Below, one piece after another: positions 1 to 13,700 of a DNA stretch of 64,000 nucleotides. Positions within the stretch are counted from its first letter, which is position 1. Each line of letters opens with the position of its first letter. Both the position numbers and the translations under genes were made by a program. This DNA comes from Diorhabda sublineata (Eukaryota > Arthropoda > Insecta > Coleoptera > Chrysomelidae): contig NC_079476.1 of the NCBI RefSeq assembly GCF_026230105.1, forward strand, positions 24,046,559-24,110,558, read 5' to 3'. The notes below the pieces were generated by a model. That model saw only the letters and a program-made list of their open reading frames with translations, searched no databases and was not told the DNA's origin.

Positions 1-3000
1 ATATAATTAGAATACAAAACAGTTATTGTTCAAACGATGACACAAGTTGATGATTTGTATAAATATACAAACACGGATGTATAGAAGATGATTAAAGAAT
101 CAATATTTTTTTTGTATATACTAATTTTGGAAAAGGTAAAAAATTCATTATTCACTGTGTTATGATAAATGAGGCAATGAATGACCCTTTATGGTATAAT
201 TTATAGTGAAAATACTGAGCTCCTTTTGGTTTTCTTTCCTCAGGGTGATTTTTTGTACCAAAGTAATAAATTATAGTGAAAATACCGAGTTCCTTTTGGT
301 TTTCTTCCCTTAGGATGATTTTTAGTCCCAAAGTGATAATGACACACATGTATCAAATGATTGAATCAAATTGAGATAGAAAACATACATCAAGCTCTTT
401 TCAATACTGGAAAAACTCATTTTCTATACGAAGAATATTTTATTAAAAATTGTAGTTTATACACTAAAAAGATATAAATCATAAACGAACAAGTTTCAAT
501 ATCGAAACATTATAATAAAATATAAGAAACCGACTATTTCTTAATAAAATTCAATTCAATTTATATTTTTTGTATCACCACCCCTTGTACACCAATCATA
601 ATACAAGGGTTGACACGACGCTCCTATCGGAAGAACTATATGCTTAACGGTCCTTTAATGTCCACTACGGTACTATGAACTATGACTACTTATATTTTTA
701 GTTTTGGCAATACCTACATCTGTCACTGACATTCCCGGTATATATTTGTAGTTAATTGCGAGGTATAGTTTTTATTTAAAAATAGAATTGACTAATGAAC
801 ACATTCGTGCAATTATTTTTCATACATTTCGACGTGGATTATTACAAGAATTTATCAAAAAACTTCATACATAACAGTGATAAAGCTTCAAATTACCGCA
901 TTGAAAAAACTAGTATAATAAATTGAAACACGGTCAATGTTCATAACAGGAGGAAATTTGTGAGGGCCGTTAAAAATCTAGCTTCAATAGGATATTATAT
1001 GATCATTTGGAGGTGAAAATATTTGTCTATGTAGATTATCAGCACTGGTAGCTCACCTAACTCCAAAGCACAATACTAACAATCTGTGTAAGTCTTTCAA
1101 ATTCAACAAAAGTTGTTCATGGGAGAAGTTATCGACATTAAAGTAAATAGTTGGTATTTGGTGTCACCAGTGTTGTGATAACAGTTGCGGTAAACCTATA
1201 GTCAAATAAAGGATCTTTGAACCAAGTAGAAGATTAAGTTGATGGGTCTCCACTGTACAGGTACTTAATTAAAGATTTTTATTGTTAAAAAATGCCGTTT
1301 TAGCGGAGCTCTGTTTTTTCTGAAATGAATCATCCTAAATTGATCTCCCATATCATTCACCAAAAAGTTTCTTCATTTTAATTCCTAGTTATTCTGGAAA
1401 CGTGTGTAGATTTTGTGGGAAGTATGTGGAAATTTCAGTTTCCCGAGTTCTAGAAAGCCCAAATATAAACAAAAAATGTTTCGGACAAGAAATCTATAGG
1501 AGCAAAGATACTCTTCTTTGGAACCAGCACAGATTCATTAGAATCATGGAATTAAAAGGCGATTAAAAGATACCAAAAACAGTTTTCGGTGATATACAAT
1601 CTCTAATACTAGCTGCTAAAAATTTATATTTATAATCGAGGATATACTTTCGTTTCAAGATTGTACTGCCATGTTCACAATTAAAAAAAGTCCATCAACC
1701 TATAATAAATTACTTTTTGGTATGTTTTACTATTTTTAGACTTTACAATATGTACAAGATAACGTGTTAATAATTACGCAATAAGATAATAAAACCACAG
1801 CCGAAAACGCTGTTAACTATACAGAAAAATACAGAAATCTAGCAGAGTATTATCTTTGTCATCGCTAAAATATAATGTCGATGATTTTCAAAACTGTTAT
1901 TTCATCAAAAAATTCAGTTGGATAATATGTTAATTTTTCTGTTTCACTAGTACCACCAATCCACATTTTTAATGTCTAAATTTGATAACCTCATATAAAA
2001 TGAAGTTATACACTATATCCCATTAAGTTGGAATTTTTGGAACCATTGATGATATTCACACATTGTTTTGGGCCCCAGCTACATCGTCTGGGATACGAAA
2101 CATCGATTGATGGAAAGCTTGAAACACCATTCAATGTAATTATGAATTTTACTGCAGTGATAGTAAAAAATGTGGTCAGTATTATAGTTGACAATTTCCT
2201 TTTTCTAATTAGGAAGCTTTTTTAACATTGATTTTCCAGTTTTGAAAAACATGTACATTCAGCACTTAAATGACAAATTGTAAATTAGCAGTAGCTTTAT
2301 TTGAAAACAGGGTAATCTATTTACAAAAAACTTAATATGTACAATACAGATTTCATATTCAAATAAATTTTTTATATATATGAGTATTTATGAGTTTAAA
2401 ATAAATTGAAATAAAGAATTTCAAGCACATTTAAACAAAACATCCATTTCTTCGGTGTAGTTAATCATCAAATTAACAGAGTTTGTCACAAAATCAAATC
2501 ATTTTTGAAAAATTCCACTGAGCAGAAAAGCTTCGCTGAAGGTAAGTAGGTTTAGCTCATATTTGGTCCCTTTCTTCAAAATTCAACGGTTTTCAATTTT
2601 GTTTTATGTGACTGGAATGCAATTCAATAACCAAATACTCAAGTTTTCAGTTAATAAATATAAAAAACAAGTCAAATCAAAACTATCAGTGTTATTGGTT
2701 TCTCTTGTCAACCAATAAGGTTATTGGTAATTTTTTCAAGGAATCCGGTATATTATTATAAATCAGCTCAACTACCTGATATTCCTCACATTAAACTTCT
2801 TTGCGATGACTCCTAAGAACTACAAGACTGTTCTTTTAAGATTACCCTGTTGCAAGCAGGAAATAAGCTCTTAAAACTAAAAAAATCCAATTCAAAATAG
2901 AAACAAATCAACAATGGATTTAGAAATAAAGTTTTTTTTAAATTATTCATTAGTTTATCATGAAAATAATTTCTTTTTTACTGAAAATCAATCTCATTAG

Positions 3001-3890
3001 TAGCTTTCTCAGATATGTATACATCTTTTAAACTATCTAAAAAAAATAATGGAAATTTATATTGAAAAAACTCAAAGAAGTAACTCGTGTTATGTAGAAT
3101 ATTAATTCTCTGTTCTCTAATTTGTAATCAATATTTTAGTTAGCCAAATAAAACGAAAGAGGAATGGACCATAAGGAGTAACACATAATATTGATAAACA
3201 AAAAGAGTTGTTATAGTTTGAAAACTCACTAAAAGGTATTTTATTGAGTCTGGATTGATGCGTAAACTTTTTTACAGATGGAAATGTTAAGTTGTACAGT
3301 AGGTGAAATGAATTTTCAGTAAAATGTTTTAATAAATGAAAAAACTCTCCTACAAAACTCCTAAATCTCTATGGTGAAAAATTACTCTTTATTTTTTAAA
3401 TTTCCAATAGAATATATTTCAATTTCAATCACGAAAATATAATTATATAATTCAATTGTAGGTACTCTTTCTAAAATTATTAATGGTATTCAAAAATCTT
3501 CGAATACCACACATTTATTCTACTTTCTCTAACAAGAGAAGTAAAATTGAGGTATATATATGCTTAAGAGAGAAGATCCCTAGCAGATTAAACTCCTTCA
3601 TCCGATTAATTATTTTTCTAATAAAACATCACGATTTCTGTATTCTTTTCCGACTTAACTAGTCACTAATCTAATAATAAGTTAAGTTTTTTTTTGATTA
3701 GTCTAAACTTGATAAGCGAAGCAGAAACCTCCTTTTATTACGGTGAGCTATATCTGAAACAATTAAATACATTTTAAAAATATAATCATAGTAGAAGAAT
3801 TTTTAAATTTAAATCATGTGATCTAAGAAATAGTGTCATATAATACAGCTAAACAATTCACTCTATATTATGAATAGATAGCTTCAATTA
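1..3890. other. Intergenic, no gene recognised
   Basis: AT-rich sequence with stop codons in all frames at short intervals. The two overlapping short open frames near 2006-2225 resemble no family I know and look like chance. The only structure I can support is the 70-bp tandem duplication near the left end and the short inverted repeat CCCTTGTA/TACAAGGG around 583-611. Confidence 0.6.
201..334. repeat. Two-copy tandem duplication, 70-bp period
   Basis: The segment starting TTATAGTGAAAATACTGAGC at 201 recurs at 271 as TTATAGTGAAAATACCGAGT. Both copies continue through CCTTTTGGTTTTCTT and end in CCAAAGT-like sequence at 264 and 334. Divergence is roughly 10-15 percent by eye, so the duplication is not recent. 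Confidence 0.85.
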
Positions 3891-3899
3891 CACTGTAAA

Positions 3900-4330
3900 T
3901 TTGAGGTTTATTGTACGGTTTCAACATCTACAGCTTGCCTTGAAGTTCCAGAGTAAACTCTTCAGTATCCGTGTTAAGATTTTCCTATAGATTTAGAACT
4001 GGAGTTTCATCTTCATCCCTGCAAAATTTGCACTTGTCAGGGTCTGCTAGATATAATTTTCTCTAATCTGGCAATAAGCTATAAAGAAGCCAGTGAGGTG
4101 TAGTTTATTTTTGCTTATGTAGATCTAGCAGTATCAAAGTTTGAAAGAAACCTTTTGGAGTGACACTTTTCTACAACGTAGCACAACTCTTGGCGAATAA
4201 AAAGCGTTTGTGCTCCTTTTAAGTCGAGGGTATTAGGCACTTCATTTGCGTGGATTCCTGTATGACCAGAAAGTAAAGAGACTCTGTTATTCTTGTCCAA
4301 CTCCACAGTATACGAGTCCATTAATGGGGG
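3900..4330 (-). pseudogene. Non-LTR retrotransposon ORF2 3' end (RNase H relic)
   Basis: Read on the minus strand, an open stretch from 4321 to 4115 contains VSLLSGHTGIHANEV. This matches the RNase H signature of retrotransposon ORF2 proteins (consensus WVPGHSGIxGNExAD), with the usual Trp-Val-Pro eroded. Beyond a stop, the sequence near 4015-4050 reads CKFCRDEDETP, which resembles the Cys-rich tail that follows RNase H in R1/LOA/Jockey-type elements. Stops and frame changes show it is dead. Family is assigned from motif recall only. Confidence 0.7.
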
Positions 4331-4417
4331 TATTTTTGCATATTTTTAAAGCTTAGACCCTTAAGAATATGTCCTTGTGTTCTACACAACCAATTCCTTA
4401 AAAATTTGGTGGAAATC

Positions 4418-4421
<4 letters not shown>

Positions 4422-4501
<80 letters not shown>
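4422..4501. repeat. (AT)n microsatellite
   Basis: About 80 bp of uninterrupted alternating A and T. An open frame of repeated Tyr-Ile crosses it but is an artefact of the repeat. It lies about 300 bp beyond the MAP4K3 stop codon. A perfect tract of this length is expected to be highly variable between individuals. Confidence 0.97.
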
Positions 4502-4505
<4 letters not shown>

Positions 4506-4797
4506 CTCTATAGCGTCTCCTTTGATTTCAAAAAATTTCAATTTGGAGTATTTTTATAAAATTCGAAAAGGTCAAAAAAGGGGCAAAAAAAATTGATATT
4601 TCATGCCGACGCCATTTTTTTGCTACGGTCAATGGGATAGCGATATCTTTACAGATTAAGAATTTTTCAAATTTTTTTGTTCCAGATCACTGCAAGGGCT
4701 GGAATTATGTCAACCAGGGTGCACCGTTTTTTGTTGTAGCCCCCACTTTACAGGCTTGTAATTCTGTTTTTTTATATTCTGTTGATACTTACTTGTA

Positions 4798-7700
4798 TTA
4801 ATAACTGGCTTCGTGTCCTGCTAAGATGTACAAGTCGTGTCCTTCTTCATTTGTTAGTGTACCAGTTCTTAATAAATTGCTTTCCAACATTACAACCCTG
4901 CAATTTGAAAATATAATTAAAAACAATAACCATCACAATACTTTTGTGGGTCTAATGTATAGATTACATTAGGCCTTTCTATATATAAATTTTGTGATGA
5001 TTTTTCTTGGTTTTAGATGTTCTTTCATTGATGTTTTGATATCCTTCAGTCTTTATTAAAATACTGTAATCAAAGTAGGTCAAGATTTTATCTATTTTTT
5101 ATAAGAAATTTCAATTAAACGAAATCTAAATCAAGACATATCATCACATAATATTATTTTTTATTTCCTTTAACCAAATGACAATACTATCAATTTTTAT
5201 TGATGGCCCGAATGATGCAGATGTAAATAAAAAATTTTAATCAGAAACCTCATTATCTGGGTTGATTCATCATTATAGTACAATGTAAGTTGATTAATAT
5301 AATGCAACTTTTCCTATACCCCCATAAAAACTTTAATATAAACAATATTGGATTAATATCTTAACAAGTTTATGTACTAGATTTAATTATCCATTTTTGT
5401 ATATTTTATATTGAAATATATATTTTTCACTTTTCATATTCGATATCCGTCTTATTAATAAATATTAACATGTTTTGTCAAAGTTATTATTATATTATTT
5501 ATAGAATTATAATATAACTTTTAAAAAATGATAGTAAGCTCAATAATTTTAGTATAAACCTCGTATACCTAAAAAGAATTGAATTTTGAGACAAAAAAAG
5601 ATAGTTTTGAATATGTAGCATTTGTTCGATATTAGTGTTTAAGGTTTATACTCCTAGATAGCGGTAGTTTGGTCAGAATAACGTTGTCGTGAACCATTTG
5701 GATATAGTTGATCTGTGGAGTGGTCCCAAGCCAAGAATAGCAAAATATAAAGGAGAAACTCACTTGTCTGATCCCAAAAGTTTATATGTTCTTGCAGTAT
5801 CCGTAATTTCTTGAGTAATTTCTCCATTTTTCAATGATCTACCTTGCATACCATGTTTATGAAACGCTAACACGCTATCCGGAAGACATACTATAAAACA
5901 AAATGATAACTAAAAAACTTACAAAGTGACCGTATTAGTAACTATTTACATGACATTATTTAAGATAAGATTTTCAAGTTTTTTAGCACAAATAGTACAA
6001 AGAGATTTTCTAAATATTTGACTTATGACACTATTTGAAATGAATTTGAGGTGTAATTTATTCGAGAATCAATTAGATCCATGTCGAGTTATTGAGCTAC
6101 TCACTTATACTTTCAATTTTAAATCCGAATCTTAATTCGGCGATTTGTTTTTTATTAACTTTCATCTTTCCTTGTACGTTCACTATCCTAATAACATTAT
6201 CGTAACATACTAAAATCGAGTCTTTGTCTAATTGAGTGACATTCACTATTTCCAAATTTTCCCTTCGGGGAATTACCGTCGCTGTACCGTCCATGTCTTG
6301 AAGTTCGTCTGAATGGAACCAATTAGCACCTGAAAAACAATTTGTATAGTTAATATAGATTTAAATAAACAAACCTTGATAGTTCCAAATAAAAACAAAT
6401 AATTCTAACTCAAAATTTTCAAAAAAAAACATTACGTCATCCATGCAAATCATTCACAATCAAAAACAAATGTAGTATAGTCAAAAATAGCTTGAAGTTT
6501 TTAATAAAAACTATACCGTACTTTTTTAAATTTCAATCATTTAATGAATTTAGCACTACTGAACACACTATTTACCACCACTACACCAAGCCACTGACTG
6601 GTCCTTCGACCGGATTTGATTCAGTAATCTACTGTAAGTTCAAAGAACCAGACAGTTTAGTGGTAGTAAAATAGTGTATTTAGTTTCAGTATTAAAATCA
6701 CACTACAGTACACAATACATTTTAATTTAGTCTTTGGAACAAACTACATTTATTAAAAATCCACAAATTGCAAACAAAGTTTCAAAGCCTGAGCTCACCA
6801 CATACATATATTTGCTACGAATGTCACATGCGATTTGGGTGTTGTCTTTATTGGAGGAAACCAAATATCTGGAAATCACAACTACTAAATGCTAAAAATT
6901 TCGAGCTCACTTCGGTTTTGGTGTGGAATTCTACAGGGTGCCCCAAATAAGACAAAATTTCCACATCATTAAGATTTTTTTTAATCGTTTAATCCAGTTT
7001 CAAAGGAAAAAATGACACAAACGGTGTTAGTTCAATGGGTTAAATTATTTTGTAGAAGTTGTATTTCTTCGAGTATCATATTTGGGACACCGATTTTTTG
7101 ATAAAATTTCTATAAAAAGGTCTCAAGCAAAAACGGCAAACTTAAATTTCATAAAGAATAATAGAGATATGAAAACATTGTTTCAGAGACTTTTAATGAT
7201 ATCAATTCATACTTTAGCCGGACTATGATGTCTGTATGTATGTATGTATCAAATAAAATCCATTCTGATTAGTAACCAGAAGTACAAAAACCAAAAATAG
7301 AAGTCAACATAAGTGAATCCAAGTTAAAAATAATAAAAAAAACATCAAATCAGATAATTAATACAGAAATCATATAGGAAGAAGAAGAAGAAAGAGTATC
7401 AATGTAAGAATATTTTAAAAGTATGCTAAGAGAAGACAGGCAAATAGATATAGAGATAGATTACGAAGCATGAAGTAGTTCCAAATATAACATAAGCAGC
7501 AGAAAATTGGACAATAAAGAGGAAACTTGAGACAAAATAAATGACGAAGACATTCAAAAAGAAACAAAATAAGGATCAATAAAAGAAACAAAAGAAGGAA
7601 CAGGAAAATAGTTGCAAAGATTGAAAACTAGATAACAAAGCAAGGAACTATTACCAACTATTTTATACTCCACAGGAAATTGGATAAATGAGAGTAAACA

Positions 7701-10700
7701 AAAATAAACGCAATAAAAACAGAGGGATGAAACTAAGTGGAATAAAATAAAGGATAGAGACAATAAAAAAAATTTACAAGAAAAAGCTGAAATGATATGG
7801 AATGAATAAAAACAGAAAAAACTTCTAAGAAATTGAGAAGACGGTTGAAGTAATAGGAAACTAGAACTTTCATCCGAATCGTAAAAGGTAAAAGGAGAAG
7901 AAGATAAGACTATTAGTTGAGATTATTTTTTTCTGAAAAACAAAAATCTACAAAAACAATTAATTCAAATACAAACTAGAAAATAAAACTTCTGTTATTA
8001 AATAGTAAGTTAACTGATCAGTGCAATCTATATTTAATTAATAATAATCAATAAGATAGATAATAATTTTTATATGCTACCATTGTAATATATTTTTTGA
8101 TTATCCATTATTCTTTATCCAAACTAAGTTGCTCGATAAGATGCACAATATATTCAATAAACTTACCAGAATTCATATTTATCAAATCCAATTTGAATCT
8201 ATTAGGTTGGTAAGCTTGTTTTATTGAAACACATACTATGGGATATTCTAATTCCGGAGTTATGATCATTTCGAATACGTGTAATGGATTGGGAAGAACG
8301 CATTCCACAAGCTGAAACGGCATATTTTTCGATTAAACTCAATACAAATTCGAAAGTTTGCAACATCAGACCAAAAATTAATTTAATTCTGTGACTTCTT
8401 TAGACATAAGTCTAGCGAGTATTCTCACCTTCAACAGCATGAATTTATTGAGCGGATCGTACCACTGCATTAAATAAATTCCACTGGTAGTAGCACCACA
8501 TAAATATTTATAACCATTGTAAGGATTACGAGCGACGCAACATTTAAGGGTTCCTCTTGTATCAGGTACTCTAGTAGTAAGAGCAAATTTTCTAGGTACC
8601 AGTCGTTCTGGTATCCTATTCATATGTAAACTAAATCTGTGGGACTGTTTGTTTTGAAGTGCCAAAAGGTCGTGTCTATATAGCTGCGGTGTTTTTCCTA
8701 TAACAATAGTATATAATGCATTTACATCAACATTAATGGCGTTTTACATAATACTACTTTTTTTAGTTTATAAATTTCGTAAAAATTCGAAAGTAAAACA
8801 AAATCGAGACATTTTTCATATTACAAAATTCTTCATACAACATATTGATAATAACTTGAAACATATACTTTTGTAATATATCAATAGTCAATTCTTCACC
8901 TGATAATGTCATGAGAACGTCTTTTATGACATACATCCAAACTGTCCTCCTATTATATAACTGATCGATACAAGTTTCGTGAAGTTCGTTTAAATTGAGG
9001 TTATATATACCCTCCTCGGCGCCAATAAGTATGTGCTGATCTCTAGTTTCAGGATGGATCCAAGATACCGTACAATGGATCCTTAATGGACATCCATTAA
9101 ATACCTAAGAGCAAAATCAAATACTATCGATAGAATTGAAGTTAAATTTGAAAAGTTTACTTTAGAGAAACATGCCCCCATATGTACTTTCGGCGTTGGG
9201 GGGAGGCCATTACTAGGAGGTCTAGGAGGCGTATGCCGCCTTCGATGTTTTCTTGGAGGTACAGGAGGGCAGGTAACCAAATCATTAGCGCCACCTTCGT
9301 GGTTAGTATCTTCTTCGGTACCTACGAGATTTCAATAAAACAGGTTTAAAAAAATACTCTTAAATTTTTCTTGATTGAAATTTGTGTCTTACCATTAACC
9401 TCCCTATTACTATCCCTATTTGTCCTTCCTGTTCTACTGCTATCACTCAACGACCTTTGTCTTTGACCTGTCAAGTTCATGGACGTGACCAAACCGAAAA
9501 TTTCGTCTACTGAGGAATGTCGTCTAGGTGAACCATTGAACGGTGGTTCTTTAGAATGATTAGAAGGTGAGGCATGAATATCGCATTTTACTGAGTTTTC
9601 GGGATCTTGTACTGGTAGAGTTGCTCTACGATAATAAAAATGTTTTAAAACAAGTATAAATTAAATACAGACAACATGATTAGTACATTTTTTATTTGTT
9701 TATAAACAAAAGGCTTTTTACCATCCCTTCTACTTAGTATACATGCTTCCCATGCTGTTTATTTAAAAAATAATTAAATCAAACATCAGTTAAACTAGAG
9801 GAAGTGCAAAATTTCAAGATGCAAAATTTAATTTAAACTTGACAATACTTTTTATTTGATTTTGTATACCACAAATAGCATTTTGATTAAAATTTTGAAT
9901 TATATAACTAGATTGGTATTTTTTTCACGTTATCTAGACTTAAAATGTATTGCTTATTATTTTATAGAATATATTTGATTGATACACAAGGTAGTCCATA
10001 TAGACACTAATAATAAGAGCACACTTTTTTAAAATTGAATATTTTGAAATTTCCAAACACTCAGAAACTTTCTCGAAAATAAACAAAAGGCGTTGATGTT
10101 GGTTTACATAAGGACTTTTTGAGGTTATGTTCTGAAATAGCCCTTGGTATTTCTTCTCGATGAAAATGCAAATTCCATAAATAAAAAATAGCTAAATGTC
10201 TTCAAAATTTTTCATAATGAAATTAACATATATTAACCAGTTAGTTATGAAGACCATAATAAAGCTAGAACATGTTAGATGTAGAGAAGAAGAACTTGAT
10301 GAATAGAGGGAATATGCTAGAGTATATTTTGCTTAAAGAGAAATTTTATTCTTAACATTTTTTTATTTGATTTTACCTTGCTACTTCAAATGTATGTAAA
10401 GTTCAATATATTTCTAAGAAAAGGGACTCAAAAAGGAAATGACTGAATAATTTAATACAAATATTTTAAAAATCGATTTGCCTCAATTTAAAACACAAAG
10501 AAAAGCCTCATAAACACTCTCGAAAATAAGCAAAAGGCGTTGATGTTAGTTTAGCACTTTTTGAGGTTATGTTCTGAAATATTTCAATTATAATTTTCTT
10601 TTTATTAGATTTTACCTTGCTACTTTATATCGAATTCACTATATTTTCAATAAAAGGCACATAAAAATGAAATTACTTAATAAGTTCAGGTACATATTTT

Positions 10701-13700
10701 AAAAATTAATTTGCACAAATTTAAAAGCACTTTGGGATTCATAATACGTTGGAAAACTATAAACAAATATGATCCTCTCTCGCATCATCAATTTATCCTA
10801 ATTAAGCAAACTATCATTATTTAGCCTTGTTTCCTAATCACTGTTAACGTCGTTCTTCTTAAACAACACTCTTATAAAATTACCAATTGAAAATTTCTAA
10901 AGGATTTTTCAAAGTTTACACCAAAGCCCGCACTACATAATTAAATAAGCTTTAATTGAAAATCGAAAATATCTACAGGTGTAATAAAAATCGAGGTCAC
11001 ATGAAATGTTTTTAAGTCAACGACTAATCGCATGTGGCCTCAGTTAAATTTTAAATTGATGTAAAATGGCATCACCAATCATGTGTAATAAACAAACTGA
11101 ATCTTGAGATATTTTAAAAACAGGAATGCGTACAGTAACTTTACTGGTTATTTTGCCACTTTACAGTAACCTTGTTCAATATGTTTACATCACTATATTG
11201 TATATTATACGAGGTTCTCAACTAAAGTGTTTTTTTTAAAACAAACTATATCAGATATTGATTAGTTTTATTTATAAAATATGAAAGCATAACTCAAACA
11301 TTTTATTTCTGAAGGTGGTCGTACTATCTGCAGCATATCGATCATGCTCAAATATGAAGTGTGGTAAAATAATTACCAAATGAATTTTTACATTGGCAAG
11401 AATGTAGTAATGAAGACTGTTTACACTGAAACGTGGAAATAAGTCAGTTAAATTCGAGGCAAGATTGGATCTTCCTTCGACACATAAACATATGAAAATG
11501 TGCAGAAAATGGGTAAATTTCAAACAAGCGATTAGGGTACTAGAACTTTTACTAAAACAAGACAATGAGATTTTGCACGAAATTCCGAAAATCTCAATCA
11601 ACAATAGCGCCTCTAGAGCCAAATTCAAATACAGTAGACCTCAATAGATTTAAATAAGGCTTTCTTTAATGATAATCTTTTTGAGTTTATTCCGAACAAT
11701 GTTCATACCCCTAATTGTAACAAGCTCAATTTTAACAAAACATAATTTTCATCTAACTAAACTACCTACACCAAAAAAATATCGATTAACTTACAGCTGT
11801 TCATAGTCGGACTGGTGATAATTGTAGGCTCCCCTAAAATAATCAAACAACATTTATATCCACCAGTTAACAAGAAAAAGAATTTCAGACGTTATTCATA
11901 TAAAAAAAAGTAATACCAACCCAAACCCAATAAAGTTAAAAACACAAAAGTCAAAATAAAAAAAAACCAAAGCGGTGTTAAAGCGTTAAAAGAATATATG
12001 CGGCAAACGAAATATCAAATTCAGGCAATTAATGAGTTGTGTTATGTAGCTGATGAAAATTTTTGTAAAAAAATTACCTCAACATTAATTCTTCGTCAAT
12101 GTACTGCAATAGACTCCTAAATAACAATATCACAAATTAAAACATTAACTAGAGTCTGAAGATGTCTTGCATTAGATGAAAATACAGACTGTTAATATTA
12201 GTGGGAAAAAATGTCAAACTCTATATGTAGTTAGGATCTAATGAGTCATTCAAATTAATATTGTTCTTGCATTAAAAAATCAATTATCTAATCTGTAAAA
12301 TAAATTATTTCTTTACAATAAGAATTGTTTTCTGTGAATACCATCTGGAAATCTGACAAAGCAGTATTGGCTATCTTAAATATAATGTTAATTTTGAACA
12401 GTGTTTATGACATTTAACCATTTCTAATGATCTTCATCTATAATCATTCTGAGTAGACATGTATATTTTTATATTACAAAATTCAAATACATTCAAGATA
12501 ATTATACTACAATGTCAGATTTGTTCAAATTAATACGTTTTATTTCCTATTTTGGAATATAATTAATATTGATTTAAATTTACAAACATTATTTTTTTAT
12601 TTGATCTTTTCGGAGATGTTTTTATGTCACAGAGTACTTATTATATAGAGCTAAGGCCAATAAAACATTGCAAATTAAAATAAAAATCAAACATCCCACT
12701 GCAAAAAAATCAACACTAATTTCAGCTCTAGTATATACTAAGAAAAAAATTTTACAAGTGATCTAATTGTTAATTATATCTCTGCACTCAATAAATCCGA
12801 AATCTAACAACTATTTTCTAAAAACTCGATTTAATTATTAATATAGCCATCCCCAAAAATGATACATGTACTAGAAAGCTTCAATAACTTTTCTATCAAA
12901 TGATTTGTCTTTACTTCCATAATATGATTCAACTTCGACAATAATTTCTTCATTGGATTATATTATTATTATAATTAGTCTTAATAAAACAAAACATATT
13001 TTGTTGTTTTGCATTCCAGGTTGTTTTCACTTCATTTTTATGATTGATCATGCTAATAATGCTGTGCAATTTTCTCTCTTGTTGGTGTTTTATTTTTCAA
13101 GATAGTCACTTCGCCAACTACTATTCATTTTGCTGCTCTGCTTTGATTCAGGGGCACAGTAACGAATCCATGATTCAGTCATTATCACATATAGTAGTAA
13201 AAAATCCTGCCCAAACAGTTCCAAATGTATCCCCTTATAACCATGATAAATCAACATCTGATTTTGACTGAAAAATTTGATATGATAATGTTGGGACTCT
13301 AAGCTGGGACTTATTGAGTGATACAGTAGATTATGGATGTTAAATCTAAATCAATCTGATTTTTTTTCAATTTGTTGATTATCATTTGCAGTCTAAATTA
13401 AGTGCAGTATCAACTAAAATACACATCACACTCAAATCAAGGCTGACCTCAATGACATTTTCAAAAGCTGCGATCCTGTCATGGCTTTTCTCTCTTGACT
13501 AAAACTGACATCATAAATGAGATGTTAAACGAAAACCAAAAATTTGTAATCTTTCATATTTTCGAAATAAAATAAAATGTAATACAAATAAAAGTTGCTA
13601 AAAGGAAGAGAAAAGGTCAGTTAATAATTGAAAAATTACAATTTTTGGTTAATTTCGACAAAAATTAAATGTAACTATTAAAAAGCCTAATGACATTTAT

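Noticed and set aside
2028..2225. 65-codon plus-strand frame with hydrophobic end, overlapped by a minus-strand frame
   Set aside because: No homology recalled, no splice or promoter support; consistent with chance.
4377..4559. Open frame of repeated Ile-Tyr
   Set aside because: Translation of the (AT)n microsatellite.
11272..11628. 118-codon minus-strand frame overlapping a 60-codon plus-strand frame
   Set aside because: No recognisable motif in either. It lies in a MAP4K3 intron after a TACGAGG-like word at 11208, so a decayed transposon is likelier than a gene, but I could not show it.
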